From NCBI GenBank assembly GCA_025146135.1, contig CP102255.1, positions 186,001 through 250,000 on the forward strand: a stretch of DNA of 64,000 bases, in the 5' to 3' direction. Under the pieces are notes generated by a model. It ran no database searches. It was not told where the DNA came from and saw only the letters and a program-made list of their open reading frames with translations. Both the position numbers and the translations under genes were made by a program. This document shows positions 28,126-37,700 of this stretch, one piece after another. Positions within the stretch are counted from its first letter, which is position 1. Each line of letters starts with the position of its first letter. The DNA comes from Anaerotruncus colihominis (GTDB taxonomy: Bacteria; Bacillota; Clostridia; Oscillospirales; Ruminococcaceae).

Positions 28126-28716
28126 TTACCCCTTCTGCGGCAACCGGGTTTTTATCAGTTTTCCTTTGACCGCCCTGTATACACCCCACAACGCGCCATA
28201 GGCCAGCGTGATTGCAAGCCATTTGACAGCGTCGCTCCGCAGCAGATACAGAAAGAATTCAATCGAAGTGTCGAGCGAACGGAAGAAATCCTCCGCCGCG
28301 CAGAGCGCCGCCATCACCCCGCCAAAGCAGATATCAGCAAAGAGGAAAGCCCGGCCGCGAAACAGCAGCAGATGAAGGAGCGGAATCAAAAACAACAGGC
28401 ATTGCAACGCATAGTGGACAGAAAGCGAGGGGGAAAGCTGCATGGCCGTCTCCCAGGCGAGCAGCAGAAAAACGTTCAGCGCCATGCTGAGAACAACCGT
28501 TTTCGTAAACAGCTCCCGATCTGCGGGCACAAAGCCGAACCGGACGCGGACATTGACGTGCCCATCGCCGCGCTCAAGCCCGGCTGAAAAACGCACGCGG
28601 TGCAGCAGGGGAGCGAGCGTCAGGAAAGCCAGGAAAACGAGATCGACCCGCATGATATTATAGTTAGCCCGTGTCACCCACGCGGCCAGAGCGACCGACG
28701 CCAAAAAAAGCACCAC
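28126..28716 (-). CDS. Integral membrane protein of unknown function
   Basis: 196 residues with about five hydrophobic segments (near residues 2-16, 22-42, 75-92, 98-118, 120-140, 160-180). I do not recognise a family and see no conserved catalytic motif. The start is GTG at 28716, with GGGAGG seven bases upstream; a second GTG codon follows. It ends just before a bidirectional terminator. It lies 18 bases downstream of the secreted-protein gene, so the two are probably cotranscribed. Confidence 0.7.
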   Translation of the reverse strand: MVLFLASVALAAWVTRANYNIMRVDLVFLAFLTLAPLLHRVRFSAGLERGDGHVNVRVRFGFVPADRELFTKTVVLSMALNVFLLLAWETAMQLSPSLSVHYALQCLLFLIPLLHLLLFRGRAFLFADICFGGVMAALCAAEDFFRSLDTSIEFFLYLLRSDAVKWLAITLAYGALWGVYRAVKGKLIKTRLPQKG

Positions 28717-28734
28717 AGCCGATTCCTCCCTTCC

Positions 28735-29307
28735 TCAGCCGCTTGCGCCAGTGCTGACTTTTCCAAGATAGCTGCATGAAACCCATATGCTCGGCTTTTT
28801 AGTCATTGTCCCTCCGATAGTACCAGATGCGCCTTCTTTGTATTTAACCAGATAGTAAGTTTTTATTTTTGCGGAGGTGGCGGTGCTTGTCTGCTCCATA
28901 TCGGTTTCCTCATAGCTGACGACATACGATTTGTTGTGGACAGTATAAGACGAGTAATATCTGGGGCAACGCACAGAATTTTTCTGATTATTTATATAAT
29001 AGAAATCCGCGTCCAATTTAATCGTCAGAATATCTCCGACACCTTGAGCGGAAATGGTATAATTTTTTACCGCGGTTTTTTTCTTTTCTGCCGCACGTGT
29101 CAAAGCGGGATATGTATAGACCTCTGTTTCCTCTGTAATCAGAAACCCATTTTCATCGGTATACTGGTCAACCGTGCGGGATTCCAAAACTCCGCTGCTG
29201 TCTGTGAGTAGGCTTCGGACAGGAGCTTCGGTATCCTTGGCGCTTATCGGCAAACAAGTTGTGACAGTCAACATAAGGATGGTCAAAAAAATTTCAAATT
29301 TTTTCAT
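28735..29307 (-). CDS. Secreted protein of unknown function
   Basis: 190 residues. MKKFEIFLTILMLTVTTCLPISA is a signal peptide. The mature domain has YTDENGFLITEETEVYTYP, VGDILTIKLDADFYYINN and a C-terminal beta-rich stretch with a TSTATSAKIKTYYLVKY segment; no family recognised. Start ATG 29307 follows AAGGAGA by seven bases; an upstream in-frame ATG at 29334 overlaps the ribosome site. AT-rich like the other secreted genes at 22-23.5 kb. Promoter at 29427-29455. Confidence 0.75.
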   Translation of the reverse strand: MKKFEIFLTILMLTVTTCLPISAKDTEAPVRSLLTDSSGVLESRTVDQYTDENGFLITEETEVYTYPALTRAAEKKKTAVKNYTISAQGVGDILTIKLDADFYYINNQKNSVRCPRYYSSYTVHNKSYVVSYEETDMEQTSTATSAKIKTYYLVKYKEGASGTIGGTMTKKPSIWVSCSYLGKVSTGASG

Positions 29308-29426
29308 TTTCCATTCTCCTTCCATGTGCGGCATTTTTACTGCTGATAATTTAAAAAAACATACTTACCTATTAATTTTACTCCTTTCTCAGATGGGATT
29401 ATTTTGATGTATTTCCATCTATTTGT

Positions 29427-29455
29427 ATTATAAAGGCTTGTTAATAAATTTGCAA
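29427..29455 (-). promoter_or_regulatory. Promoter of the secreted-protein gene
   Basis: TTGCAA, 17-bp spacer, TATAAT on the minus strand, with a leader of about 110 bases. The rest of the AT-rich 29308-29550 shows nothing else. Confidence 0.7.
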
Positions 29456-29554
29456 TAGAATAATCACCTATTTATCACAATAAATAAAATTTGTAATTTA
29501 TGACATCACAGAACGACAGCTTTTTAGTGATTTTGCAGTATCCTAAACAAAAAA

Positions 29555-29587
29555 ACAGCCGGCCGGGTACGAAGACCGACTGGCTGT
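29555..29587 (-). terminator. Terminator of the ABC exporter operon
   Basis: Imperfect GC-rich hairpin (ACAGCCGG.. with ..CTGGCTGT) followed on the minus strand by TTTTTTTG. Confidence 0.7.
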
Positions 29588-29612
29588 GCGGGCTGCCTGG
29601 CAAAACAGCGCG

Positions 29613-31514
29613 TCACTCCAGCTCGAATGCGCCTGTATAAAGCTGGTAATACTGGCCGCGCGCGGCGATGAGCTGGTCGTGGCTGCCGCGCTCAATGATG
29701 CGCCCGTGATCGAGCACCATGATCACATCCGCGTTTTTGACTGTGGACAGGCGGTGCGCGATGACAAACACGGTGCGTCCGTACATCAGGGCGTCCATGC
29801 CGCGCTGGACAATGGCCTCGGTACGCGTATCGATGGACGAGGTGGCTTCGTCCAGAATCATGACCGGCGGATCGGCGACAGCAGCTCGCGCAATGGCCAG
29901 AAGCTGGCGCTGCCCCTGTGAAAGGTTGGACCCGTTTCCGGAAAGCGGCGTATCGTATCCATTAGGCAGGCGCGTAATAAAATCATGCGCCCCCGCAAGC
30001 TTTGCCGCAGCAATGCATTCCTCATCGACGGCGTCAAGGCGGCCGTAGCGGATATTGTCCATAACGGTGCCTGTAAACAGGTTTGTATCCTGAAGGACAA
30101 CGCCGAGGCTGCGGCGAAGGTCGGATTTTTTAATCTGCCCGATATCGATGCCGTCATAGAGGATAACGCCGTCGGAAATATCATAAAAACGGTTGATCAG
30201 GTTGGTGATCGTTGTTTTGCCGGCGCCCGTGGCCCCGACAAACGCCACCTTCTGCCCAGGCTCGGCATAGAGGGTGATGTCGTGCAGGACGGTTTTTCCC
30301 GGCACATACCCAAAATCCACATCCTTCAGGCGCACGTCGCCGGCCAGCCGCGTATAGGCCGCGCCGCCGCCGTCCGGCTTTTTCCAGGCCCAAAGTCCGG
30401 TGCGCTCGGCGCTTTCGACTAGCGCGCCGTTTTCATCCTCCCGGACATTGACGAGCGTCACAACCCCCTCGTCCGATTCCGGCTGCTCGTCAAGCAGCGC
30501 AAAAATGCGCTGCGCGCCCGCCAGCCCCATAATGACCGCGTTGAGCTGCTGGGAAACCTGGTTGATGTTACCCGAAAACTGGCGCGTCATGCTTAAAAAC
30601 GGCACAACGATGCTGATGCTGAATCCAAGGCCGCAGATACTGAAATTGGGCGCGCCGGACAAAAGCAGCACGCCGCCGGTCAGCGCGACAACCACATAGA
30701 GGATATTGCCGATATTATTGAGGATCGGGCCGAGGGTGTTTGCGTAGCGGTTGGCAAGTTCGGCATCCGAAAACAGCTCGTCATTGAGACGGTCGAAATC
30801 GGCCTTGCTTTGCTCCTCATGGCAGAATACCTTGACGACCTTCTGACCTGTCATCATTTCTTCAACAAAGCCCTCCACCTTGCCGAGCGCATGCTGCTGA
30901 CGGATGAAGTAACGGGCGGAGCCGCCGCCAACATGCTTTGTGACAAGCGCCATGCAGACGACGCCGGCGATGACGACCAGCGCCAGCCAGACGCTGTAAT
31001 AGATCATGATTGCAAAGATGGTGATTACGACAACGCCCGCGCTGACAAGCTGCGGGAAGCTCTGTGAAATCATCTGGCGCAGCGTGTCGATATCGTTTGT
31101 GTAATAGCTCATCACATCGCCGTGGTTGTTCGTGTCAAAATAGCGGATGGGAAGATCCTGCATCCGGCTGAACATGTTTTCGCGCAGCTTGCGCAGAAAG
31201 CCCTGCGTGATAACAGCCATAAGCTGTGTAAACGTCATGGCTGCGGCAAGCGACAGCACATAAAACACACAAAGGATGCCGACAAGCGGCAGAATCCGCC
31301 CTGCGGCCGCGCCCCAATCGCCGCTTTGCCAGCTCGCCTCAACGGCCGCGATGACATTCTGCATGAAAACCGCCGGAATGGAGCTGACCACGGCGCTGAA
31401 CAGGATGCAGACAAGCGTCAGCGGCATCATGACCGGATAGAAGCGAAACAGCGTGGAAAACAGCCGCGCAAGCGTATTTTTTACCGGGACCGGCGCGCCT
31501 TTAGTTATATTCAT
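29613..31514 (-). CDS. ABC exporter half-transporter, canonical subunit
   Basis: 633 residues: six membrane segments (about residues 20-330) and a C-terminal ATPase with Walker A GATGAGKTT, Q-loop VVLQDTNLF, signature NLSQGQRQ, Walker B VMILDEATSSID and H-loop VIAHRLSTV, all canonical. About 65 extra residues lie between the membrane part and the ATPase core (ESDEGVVTL..LWAWKKP), an insertion seen in some Clostridial exporters. The ATG at 31514 overlaps the end of the partner gene by 14 bases, giving coupled translation. With that partner it forms a heterodimeric multidrug-type exporter (BmrCD/TM287-288 class). Confidence 0.9.
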   Translation of the reverse strand: MNITKGAPVPVKNTLARLFSTLFRFYPVMMPLTLVCILFSAVVSSIPAVFMQNVIAAVEASWQSGDWGAAAGRILPLVGILCVFYVLSLAAAMTFTQLMAVITQGFLRKLRENMFSRMQDLPIRYFDTNNHGDVMSYYTNDIDTLRQMISQSFPQLVSAGVVVITIFAIMIYYSVWLALVVIAGVVCMALVTKHVGGGSARYFIRQQHALGKVEGFVEEMMTGQKVVKVFCHEEQSKADFDRLNDELFSDAELANRYANTLGPILNNIGNILYVVVALTGGVLLLSGAPNFSICGLGFSISIVVPFLSMTRQFSGNINQVSQQLNAVIMGLAGAQRIFALLDEQPESDEGVVTLVNVREDENGALVESAERTGLWAWKKPDGGGAAYTRLAGDVRLKDVDFGYVPGKTVLHDITLYAEPGQKVAFVGATGAGKTTITNLINRFYDISDGVILYDGIDIGQIKKSDLRRSLGVVLQDTNLFTGTVMDNIRYGRLDAVDEECIAAAKLAGAHDFITRLPNGYDTPLSGNGSNLSQGQRQLLAIARAAVADPPVMILDEATSSIDTRTEAIVQRGMDALMYGRTVFVIAHRLSTVKNADVIMVLDHGRIIERGSHDQLIAARGQYYQLYTGAFELE

Positions 31515-33249
31515 CCTGATCACCTGCCTTGTTCTGTGATGTATAGACCTCCTGATAGATCGGGTTAGCCGCGAGAAGCTCCTGATGCGTGCCGATGGCG
31601 TTGATCGTGCCGCCGTCCAGGACGACGATGCGGTCCGCATCCTCCACGGATGAGGTGCGCTGCGCGATGATGATCTTGGTGGTTTCGGGGATATACTCCC
31701 GCATCGCCTTGCGGATCAACGCGTCGGTGCGCGTATCGACCGCACTGGTCGAATCGTCCAGGATCAGGATCTTAGGACGCTTCAGCAGCGCACGCGCGAT
31801 ACATAACCGCTGCTTCTGCCCGCCGGAGACGTTGGAGCCGCCCTGCTCGATATAGGTGTCGTAGCCCTTTGGAAACTGCGAAATAAATTCATCCGCCTGT
31901 GCGAGCCGGCACGCCTCCTTTAGCTGCTCGTCGGTGGCGTCCGGGTTGCCCCAGCGCAGGTTTTCGCTGATCGTGCCGGAAAAAAGCACGTTCTTTTGCA
32001 GCACGACGGCCACCTGATTGCGCAGCGCCTCCAGATCATATTGGCGCACGTCAACGCCGCCGACGCGCACACAGCCTTCCGTCACGTCATAAAGGCGCGA
32101 TATGAGCTGGATCAGCGTCGATTTTGAGGAACCGGTTCCGCCGATGATGCCGATGGTTTCACCGGAACGGATGTGCAGGTCGATGTTTGAAAGCGCCATC
32201 CGCTTGGCCGTCTTGGCATACTTGAAGCTGACGCCGTCAAAGTCGACCGAACCGTCGCGCACCTCTGTCACAGCCTGCGGGGGCGAGGTGAGGGAGCTTG
32301 TTTCCCCAAGCACCTCGGCGATACGCTGCGCCGATTCGGTGGCCAGGGTAATCATGACAAATACCATGGAAAGCATCATCAGGCTGCTTAAAATCTGGAA
32401 ACTGTATGTCAGCAGAGCGGAAAACTGCCCCACATCGAGCGCCAGACCGCGCGTTGTGATGATCGTATAGGAACCGAACGACAGCACGAAGATCATCACC
32501 GTATACAGGCAAAACTGCATGAGCGGATTGTTGAACGCCAGGATGCGCTCGGCACGCGTAAAGTCGGCGCAGACGTCGCCGGCGGCTGCGGAAAACTTTT
32601 GCTTTTCATAATCCTCGCGCACATAGGATTTGACGACGCGCATGCCCTGGATATTTTCCTGTACGGAGTTGTTGAGCGCGTCGTATTTTTTAAAAACCCT
32701 GCGGAAAAGCGGCATGACCATACGAATGATGGTGAACAGGCCGATTCCGAGCAGAGGCGCTACAATCAGGAAAATGAGCGCCATGCGCCCGCCCATGATA
32801 AAAGCCATGATGAATGAAAACAGAAGCATCAGAGGGCTGCGCACGGCGATACGGATAATCATCATATAGGCCATCTGGACATTGGTGATATCCGTGGTCA
32901 GCCGCGTGACGAGCGACGAGGATGAAAAGCGGTCGATGTTTTCAAAGGAATAGGATTGTATCTGGTAAAACATATCCTTGCGCAGGTTGCGCGCAAAGCC
33001 GCAGGACGCCTTGGCGCATGCATTGCCCGCCAGCACGCCGAACAACAGCGACAGGCCGGCCATAGCGATCAGCGCAGCTCCGAAGCCGGCGATTACGCCC
33101 ATACCGCATCCCGCCTTGATCTGGTTGACAAGCTGTGCAATGACAAACGGGATGACGCATTCCATCACCACCTCCAGCGAAACAAAAACTGGAGAAAGAA
33201 TGGAAGGCCGTTTGAATTCGCGGATACTTTTTATAAGTTGCCGATACAT
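31501..33249 (-). CDS. ABC exporter half-transporter, degenerate-site subunit
   Basis: 582 residues with six membrane segments and an ATPase domain. Walker A reads GGTGSSKST, Walker B LILDDSTSAVD (Asp where the catalytic Glu normally stands) and the H-loop IIAQRTSSV (Gln for His). These changes mark the non-hydrolysing partner of heterodimeric exporters such as TM287. The signature SNVSGGQKQR is intact. Start ATG 33249 follows GAAGGGGGAAAT; a longer ORF to 33327 has no ribosome site. The exported compound is unknown. It is the first gene of the two-gene operon, behind a 230-base leader. Confidence 0.9.
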   Translation of the reverse strand: MYRQLIKSIREFKRPSILSPVFVSLEVVMECVIPFVIAQLVNQIKAGCGMGVIAGFGAALIAMAGLSLLFGVLAGNACAKASCGFARNLRKDMFYQIQSYSFENIDRFSSSSLVTRLTTDITNVQMAYMMIIRIAVRSPLMLLFSFIMAFIMGGRMALIFLIVAPLLGIGLFTIIRMVMPLFRRVFKKYDALNNSVQENIQGMRVVKSYVREDYEKQKFSAAAGDVCADFTRAERILAFNNPLMQFCLYTVMIFVLSFGSYTIITTRGLALDVGQFSALLTYSFQILSSLMMLSMVFVMITLATESAQRIAEVLGETSSLTSPPQAVTEVRDGSVDFDGVSFKYAKTAKRMALSNIDLHIRSGETIGIIGGTGSSKSTLIQLISRLYDVTEGCVRVGGVDVRQYDLEALRNQVAVVLQKNVLFSGTISENLRWGNPDATDEQLKEACRLAQADEFISQFPKGYDTYIEQGGSNVSGGQKQRLCIARALLKRPKILILDDSTSAVDTRTDALIRKAMREYIPETTKIIIAQRTSSVEDADRIVVLDGGTINAIGTHQELLAANPIYQEVYTSQNKAGDQDEYN

Positions 33250-33391
33250 GGATTTCCCCCTTCTTTGAGTAGTATATGGATGCGCCGCAGGCATCCATGG
33301 CGCTGACGGCTGCTGCTGCTTTTCCAAATCAAGTTCATCTCGAAAGCTGCTGCGCAGACAGCCGCCATTTTTTAATTCAGAAAAGCAAAAC

Positions 33392-33420
33392 GCGTAAGTC
33401 CCGCGAATTTGGACTTACGC
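33392..33420 (-). promoter_or_regulatory. Leader hairpin, possible attenuator
   Basis: GCGTAAGTCC pairs with GGACTTACGC (33392-33401 with 33411-33420) and on the minus strand is followed by GTTTTGCTTTTCTG, so it can act as a terminator inside the exporter leader. A 7-codon ORF (ATG CAG CGG GCT GGA AAT GCG TAA) ends inside its first arm but lacks a clear ribosome site. Confidence 0.45.
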
Positions 33421-33483
33421 ATTTCCAGCCCGCTGCATTGCAACGGCGCGCTGCAAGCGGCCGCACCGCTTGCCCTTTAAGAT

Positions 33484-33513
33484 ATTATAGCGGACGCAGG
33501 GGTTTCATGTCAA
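33484..33513 (-). promoter_or_regulatory. Promoter of the ABC exporter operon
   Basis: TTGACA, 18-bp spacer, TATAAT on the minus strand, both boxes at consensus; start near 33477. Confidence 0.85.
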
Positions 33514-33643
33514 GCGTCCGTTTGGATACGGGCGTGAAAACGGGGTACATAGGAAATATGCAGGGGCAGCCACCTGTACGGCCGGCCCATCCGTAAAATA
33601 TGGAAAAGGGCGCGCCCATACATGTGGACGCGCCCTGCCGGGA

Positions 33644-34096
33644 TTACATCAGATTATCAAACACCGCATCAATCTTGATCTTGAGCAACTGAAGCTTGCG
33701 TTGCAGAAGCTGGTTTTCCTCCTTGAGCTGATGGATGTACAGCTGACGCCTGATTTTCATTTTCAAAAGCTGCGCGTGGATTGGCTTTTGAATAAAATCC
33801 TCGGCGCCATGCGTAAAGCCCTCGACTTCAAAATCCATCCCCTCCATGCTTGAAAGAAAGATGACAGGGATATCCGCCAGCTTGGGGATTTCTTTAAGCG
33901 CCTTGAGTACGTCCATCCCGCTTGTGCCTGGCATGACCATGTCGAGCAGAATCAATTCAGGCGGCTGGTGATCCTGGAGATATCCAAGGGCCTGCAGGCC
34001 CGACTGCATGGTGGCAACCTCATATTCTGATTCAAGCAGCGCCTTGGCGATCGCGAGGCTGGTTGTGTCATCATCGATTATCATTATTTTTTTCAT
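33644..34096 (-). CDS. Single-domain response regulator with C-terminal coiled coil
   Basis: 150 residues. KKIMIIDDDTTSLAIAKALL holds the acidic pocket, LILLDMVMPGTSG the phosphoacceptor D52, and VIFLSS..DFIQKPI the switch Thr/Ser and Lys. The last 35 residues (QLKEENQLLQRKLQLLKIKID) look like a short coiled coil; no DNA-binding domain. ATG 34096 is at good spacing from GGGGGAG, better than ATG 34102. It probably works with the Hpt and hybrid kinase upstream, although a terminator lies between. Output could be protein-protein contact. Confidence 0.88.
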   Translation of the reverse strand: MKKIMIIDDDTTSLAIAKALLESEYEVATMQSGLQALGYLQDHQPPELILLDMVMPGTSGMDVLKALKEIPKLADIPVIFLSSMEGMDFEVEGFTHGAEDFIQKPIHAQLLKMKIRRQLYIHQLKEENQLLQRKLQLLKIKIDAVFDNLM

Positions 34097-34293
34097 GACC
34101 ATTTCTCCCCCACATACGCGATATAAACTCGTTTAATATTTAGAAGCCTGCATTCATGCGCCTGAAAGACGGCGCGGTCAAATGAAGCTGCACCGGGGCC
34201 GCGGCTATTTTGTCATATCCACAGCGCGGCATGATAAAATTGGCCGTCAGGGCGGCAGCGGGACGCGCCCGAGCATCGTCCCGACCATAGAGG

Positions 34294-34360
34294 AAAAAAT
34301 AATCGCAGGGCGATTATTTTTACACATACGGGCGCTTTCCCGCAAAAAAGCGCCCGTATG
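34294..34360 (-). terminator. Tandem hairpins after the Hpt gene
   Basis: Two hairpins in a row: a GC-rich one (34325-34338 with 34347-34360) and AAAAATAATCG..CGATTATTTTT (34294-34321), the latter with a T-run on the minus strand. The rest of 34097-34293 shows no gene. Confidence 0.75.
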
Positions 34361-34395
34361 GTTGACATACTCACCTTATGAATATAATTCCTTGT

Positions 34396-34749
34396 TTATG
34401 AATGATATTCACTGATCAATTCAACGACCCGGTCATATTCCTCCTGAATGCGCAGATATAATTCCGGAAGCAACGTGGTTTTGCGCTGCCGCAGATAATC
34501 GAGGCACTCGCTGCAAATTTGATTCAATCCAGAGATGCCGAGGTTGGCCGTCAGCCCTTTGAGCGTGTGTACCTCCCGTTCCACATCCTCAAGCACGCCG
34601 TTCTCAATCACATTCACAAGGCGTCCATATGTGGGGTCCTCTGGGAATTTCAGAATAAATTTTTTCAGCAGCTCGCTCATGCCGCCAAAGCGTTCCAGCG
34701 TTGCTTTTTCATCCACCCCAATGTCCCTGAGCAGTTGTCCAAACTCCAT
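34396..34749 (-). CDS. Hpt phosphotransfer protein
   Basis: 117 residues, a four-helix Hpt domain. REVHTLKGLTANLG carries the phosphorylatable H61 with the conserved K and G residues. ATG 34749 follows GAGGGTGG; a GTG three codons upstream is an alternative. It lies 14 bases after the hybrid kinase gene and so most likely accepts phosphate from the kinase's receiver domains and passes it on, possibly to the receiver protein at 33644. Confidence 0.88.
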   Translation of the reverse strand: MEFGQLLRDIGVDEKATLERFGGMSELLKKFILKFPEDPTYGRLVNVIENGVLEDVEREVHTLKGLTANLGISGLNQICSECLDYLRQRKTTLLPELYLRIQEEYDRVVELISEYHS

Positions 34750-34762
34750 ATAATCCACCCTC

Positions 34763-37700
34763 TCAAATATAGATTTGTGTCAACCCCTGGTTTAAAAGCT
34801 GGTTCAACCCCTTAAACAGGGATTTTATGTCAATTGGTTTAATTAAATAACCGTTCATCCCGATCTGACCGGCATACTCCTCGTCCTCCTGAAAGGCGTT
34901 GGCTGTCATCGCCACGATGGGGACGGTTGCGGCGTCGGCGCGCGGAAGCGCGCGGATTTTTTGCGTGGCGGTGACACCGTCCATGACCGGCATACGGATA
35001 TCCATCAAAATAACGCGGTAATAGCCAGGTGCCGACGCCTGAAATCGATCGACAGCTTCCTGGCCGTTGCTGGCTTCGTCAACGGTCAACCCCTGCATTT
35101 CCAGCAGCGTGCGCGCAATTTCCATATTGATCTCGTTGTCCTCCACTAGCAATATCCGTTCCCCGCAAAATTGGTAGGAATCCGGCTCCTGTGCGGGCGG
35201 TGCGTCCTGCACGGCCCGGCTGAGAGCGTCGCGCACGCTCTCGGGGAACATCGGTTTGGAAATGAAATGGTCCACGCCGGCGGCACGCGCCTCGGATTCA
35301 ATCTGTGCCCAGTCGTAGGCGGACATAATGATAACGAGCGTTTCAGGCCCGACAAGCTCGCGCATACGGCGTGCGGTTTCAAGCCCGTCCATTCCAGGCA
35401 TCTTCCAATCGATAAACGCTACGTCATAATTTTGATTTTTGGCGCGCGCCTCGCGCAGCTCCCGCAGGGTCTGCTCGCCGGACGTAACCCAGACAGACTC
35501 AAGCCCCATGTGCAGCAGAATAGTCTGCGTATGCTCGCAGGTGATCACGTCGTCGTCGACGATAAGGACACGCAGATGGCCGATAGACTCGCTGTCGACT
35601 ACCGCAGGCTCAACAGCCTCGCCCAATTCCAGCGGCAGCTCCACAATAAACCGCGAACCCTTTCCGGGTTCACTTTCCAGCGAGATGCGGCCGTCCATCA
35701 GCGCCACGAGGTTCTGGGTGATCGTCATCCCAAGCCCCGTCCCCTCAAAGACGCGTCCGCTGCCGGCGGACTCCTGCTCAAACGGATCGAAGATGCGCTT
35801 TTGGAATTCCGGGCTGATGCCGACGCCGGTATCAGCGACCTCGAAACGCACAAGAGTGATGTGTTCCTTGGCCTTTTTGCGTTCAATGCGCAGGGATACG
35901 CGCCCGCCCTCCGGTGTGAATTTGATTGCGTTGCTGAGCAGATTCATCAGGATCTGGTTGATGCGCAGTTCGTCGCCCGTACAGGTCAACGGAAAGTTTT
36001 CTTCAAGATAGACGTTGAACGCAAGATGCTTTTGTGCGGCCTGCTGTCCGAATACGGATGAAATACCCTGGATCATGCGGTGAAAATTGAATTCGCACTG
36101 CGCAATGACAACCTTGCCGCTTTCGATCTTGGACATATCAAGAATATCGTTGATCAGCGACAGAAGAAATTTGGCCGATACGCCGATCTTTTGCAGGCAA
36201 TCAGAGATTTTGGCCTCGTTGCCGAGATTGGCGGCCGCGATGGCAGTCATGCCGATAATCGCATTCATCGGCGTGCGGATATCGTGGGACATACGCGAAA
36301 TAAAATCGGACTTTGCCCGATTGGCGTCGCGCGCCAGCACAAGCGCGTCCTGCAAGGCACGTTTATTGCGTTCGTCCTCACGGCGCGTTTGATCGATGTC
36401 GCGCATGTACAGCATGATTTTATAACTGTCATAAGATTTTGATAAAAATTGAATCTGTATCGAATACCAGTGGTACTCGTCACTTGTAAAAGAGGTCTTG
36501 CGCCGGACCTCAAAATAAATGCTCGGGGAGCTGGCCAGCCGCTCAGGGATCGTGTCCATATCCATTTCCTGCATATACTGGCGGCGAAAATCCGGATGGA
36601 TCAGGTGCTCCCAGCGGTAGTCAATTACCTCTCGCAGCGTCTGCCCACCCGGGATGCGCTGGATTCCATCCTCATCACAGATGATTTCATGGATTTCATT
36701 TGTAATGAGATCCGCTTCGAACACCTGGTCATACAGGTCACGGAAGGCGGTTGCAAAAATCCGGTTGCGCACCAGCTCACGGTTCTTGGCCTCACGCACC
36801 TCCTGAACGTCCTGTATGGTTAGCAGGATATGCGTCTGGTCGCCCTCATAATATGTAAAACGGATGCGCTTCCAGCGGAAGGCGCCGTCGTTGCTCAGGA
36901 TACGGCAGTAAAGGCGGCACTCCTGATCGGACTGCTTCAGATGGGAGATCAGCGTGGGCAGATCGAGCTGTCTTATAAATTCACCGCGGTCGTCCGGATA
37001 TACCGCGAGCTGCGCAATGCGCGCAACCTGATCGGGATATGCGCCGGCCTGCGGGAGCTGATAGATGGAGCCAAGCGAACAGAAGCGGATGACATACGTC
37101 TCTGTCGGCACTTCAATGGTGGCGACGAGGTTGTAATCCTGATTGACCGTAAAATGATAGATGCGTTCGAGCGACTCCCGTTCCAGCTCAAGCTGCTTAA
37201 TATGGGTGATGTCGCGCAACATACCGATCATAAGCACGGGGCGGTTGTTTTCGTAGAGCATATTGCCCCGGATGAGAAACCAGTGGTATTCCTGTGTATA
37301 CGGTGTAAGCATACGGATTTCAATATCCTCGAGTGTACGGCCGTTGAGCTTGTCGCGCATACGTTCGATATAGTCCGGATGTATAAAGCCTGTAAGTTCC
37401 ATCCGGCTAAGATACCCCGGCTGTTCAAATCGTTGCGTACAGCGCACGCCATCCTGAAAGACGCCCTCAAAAGCTGTGAAAAAATCGGATGAGACATCAT
37501 ATTCAAACATGATGTCGTCCGTACTTTCGACAGCCGTCTGATAACGGATTCGCTCGCGTTCCATCTCCTGCTGGACCTTGAGCCTTTCCTCAAGCTGCTT
37601 TTCGTGATCGATGTTGCGCGAGAGTGTGATCTCAAGAACGTCGCTGCTCATAGGGTTTTCCACGCGGACGACCCGTGTCACGGTCCAGTGGTATTCCCCA

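Noticed and set aside
33276-33596. Plus-strand open frame in the exporter leader region
   Set aside because: It is antisense to the leader and promoter and has no supporting ribosome site or family similarity.
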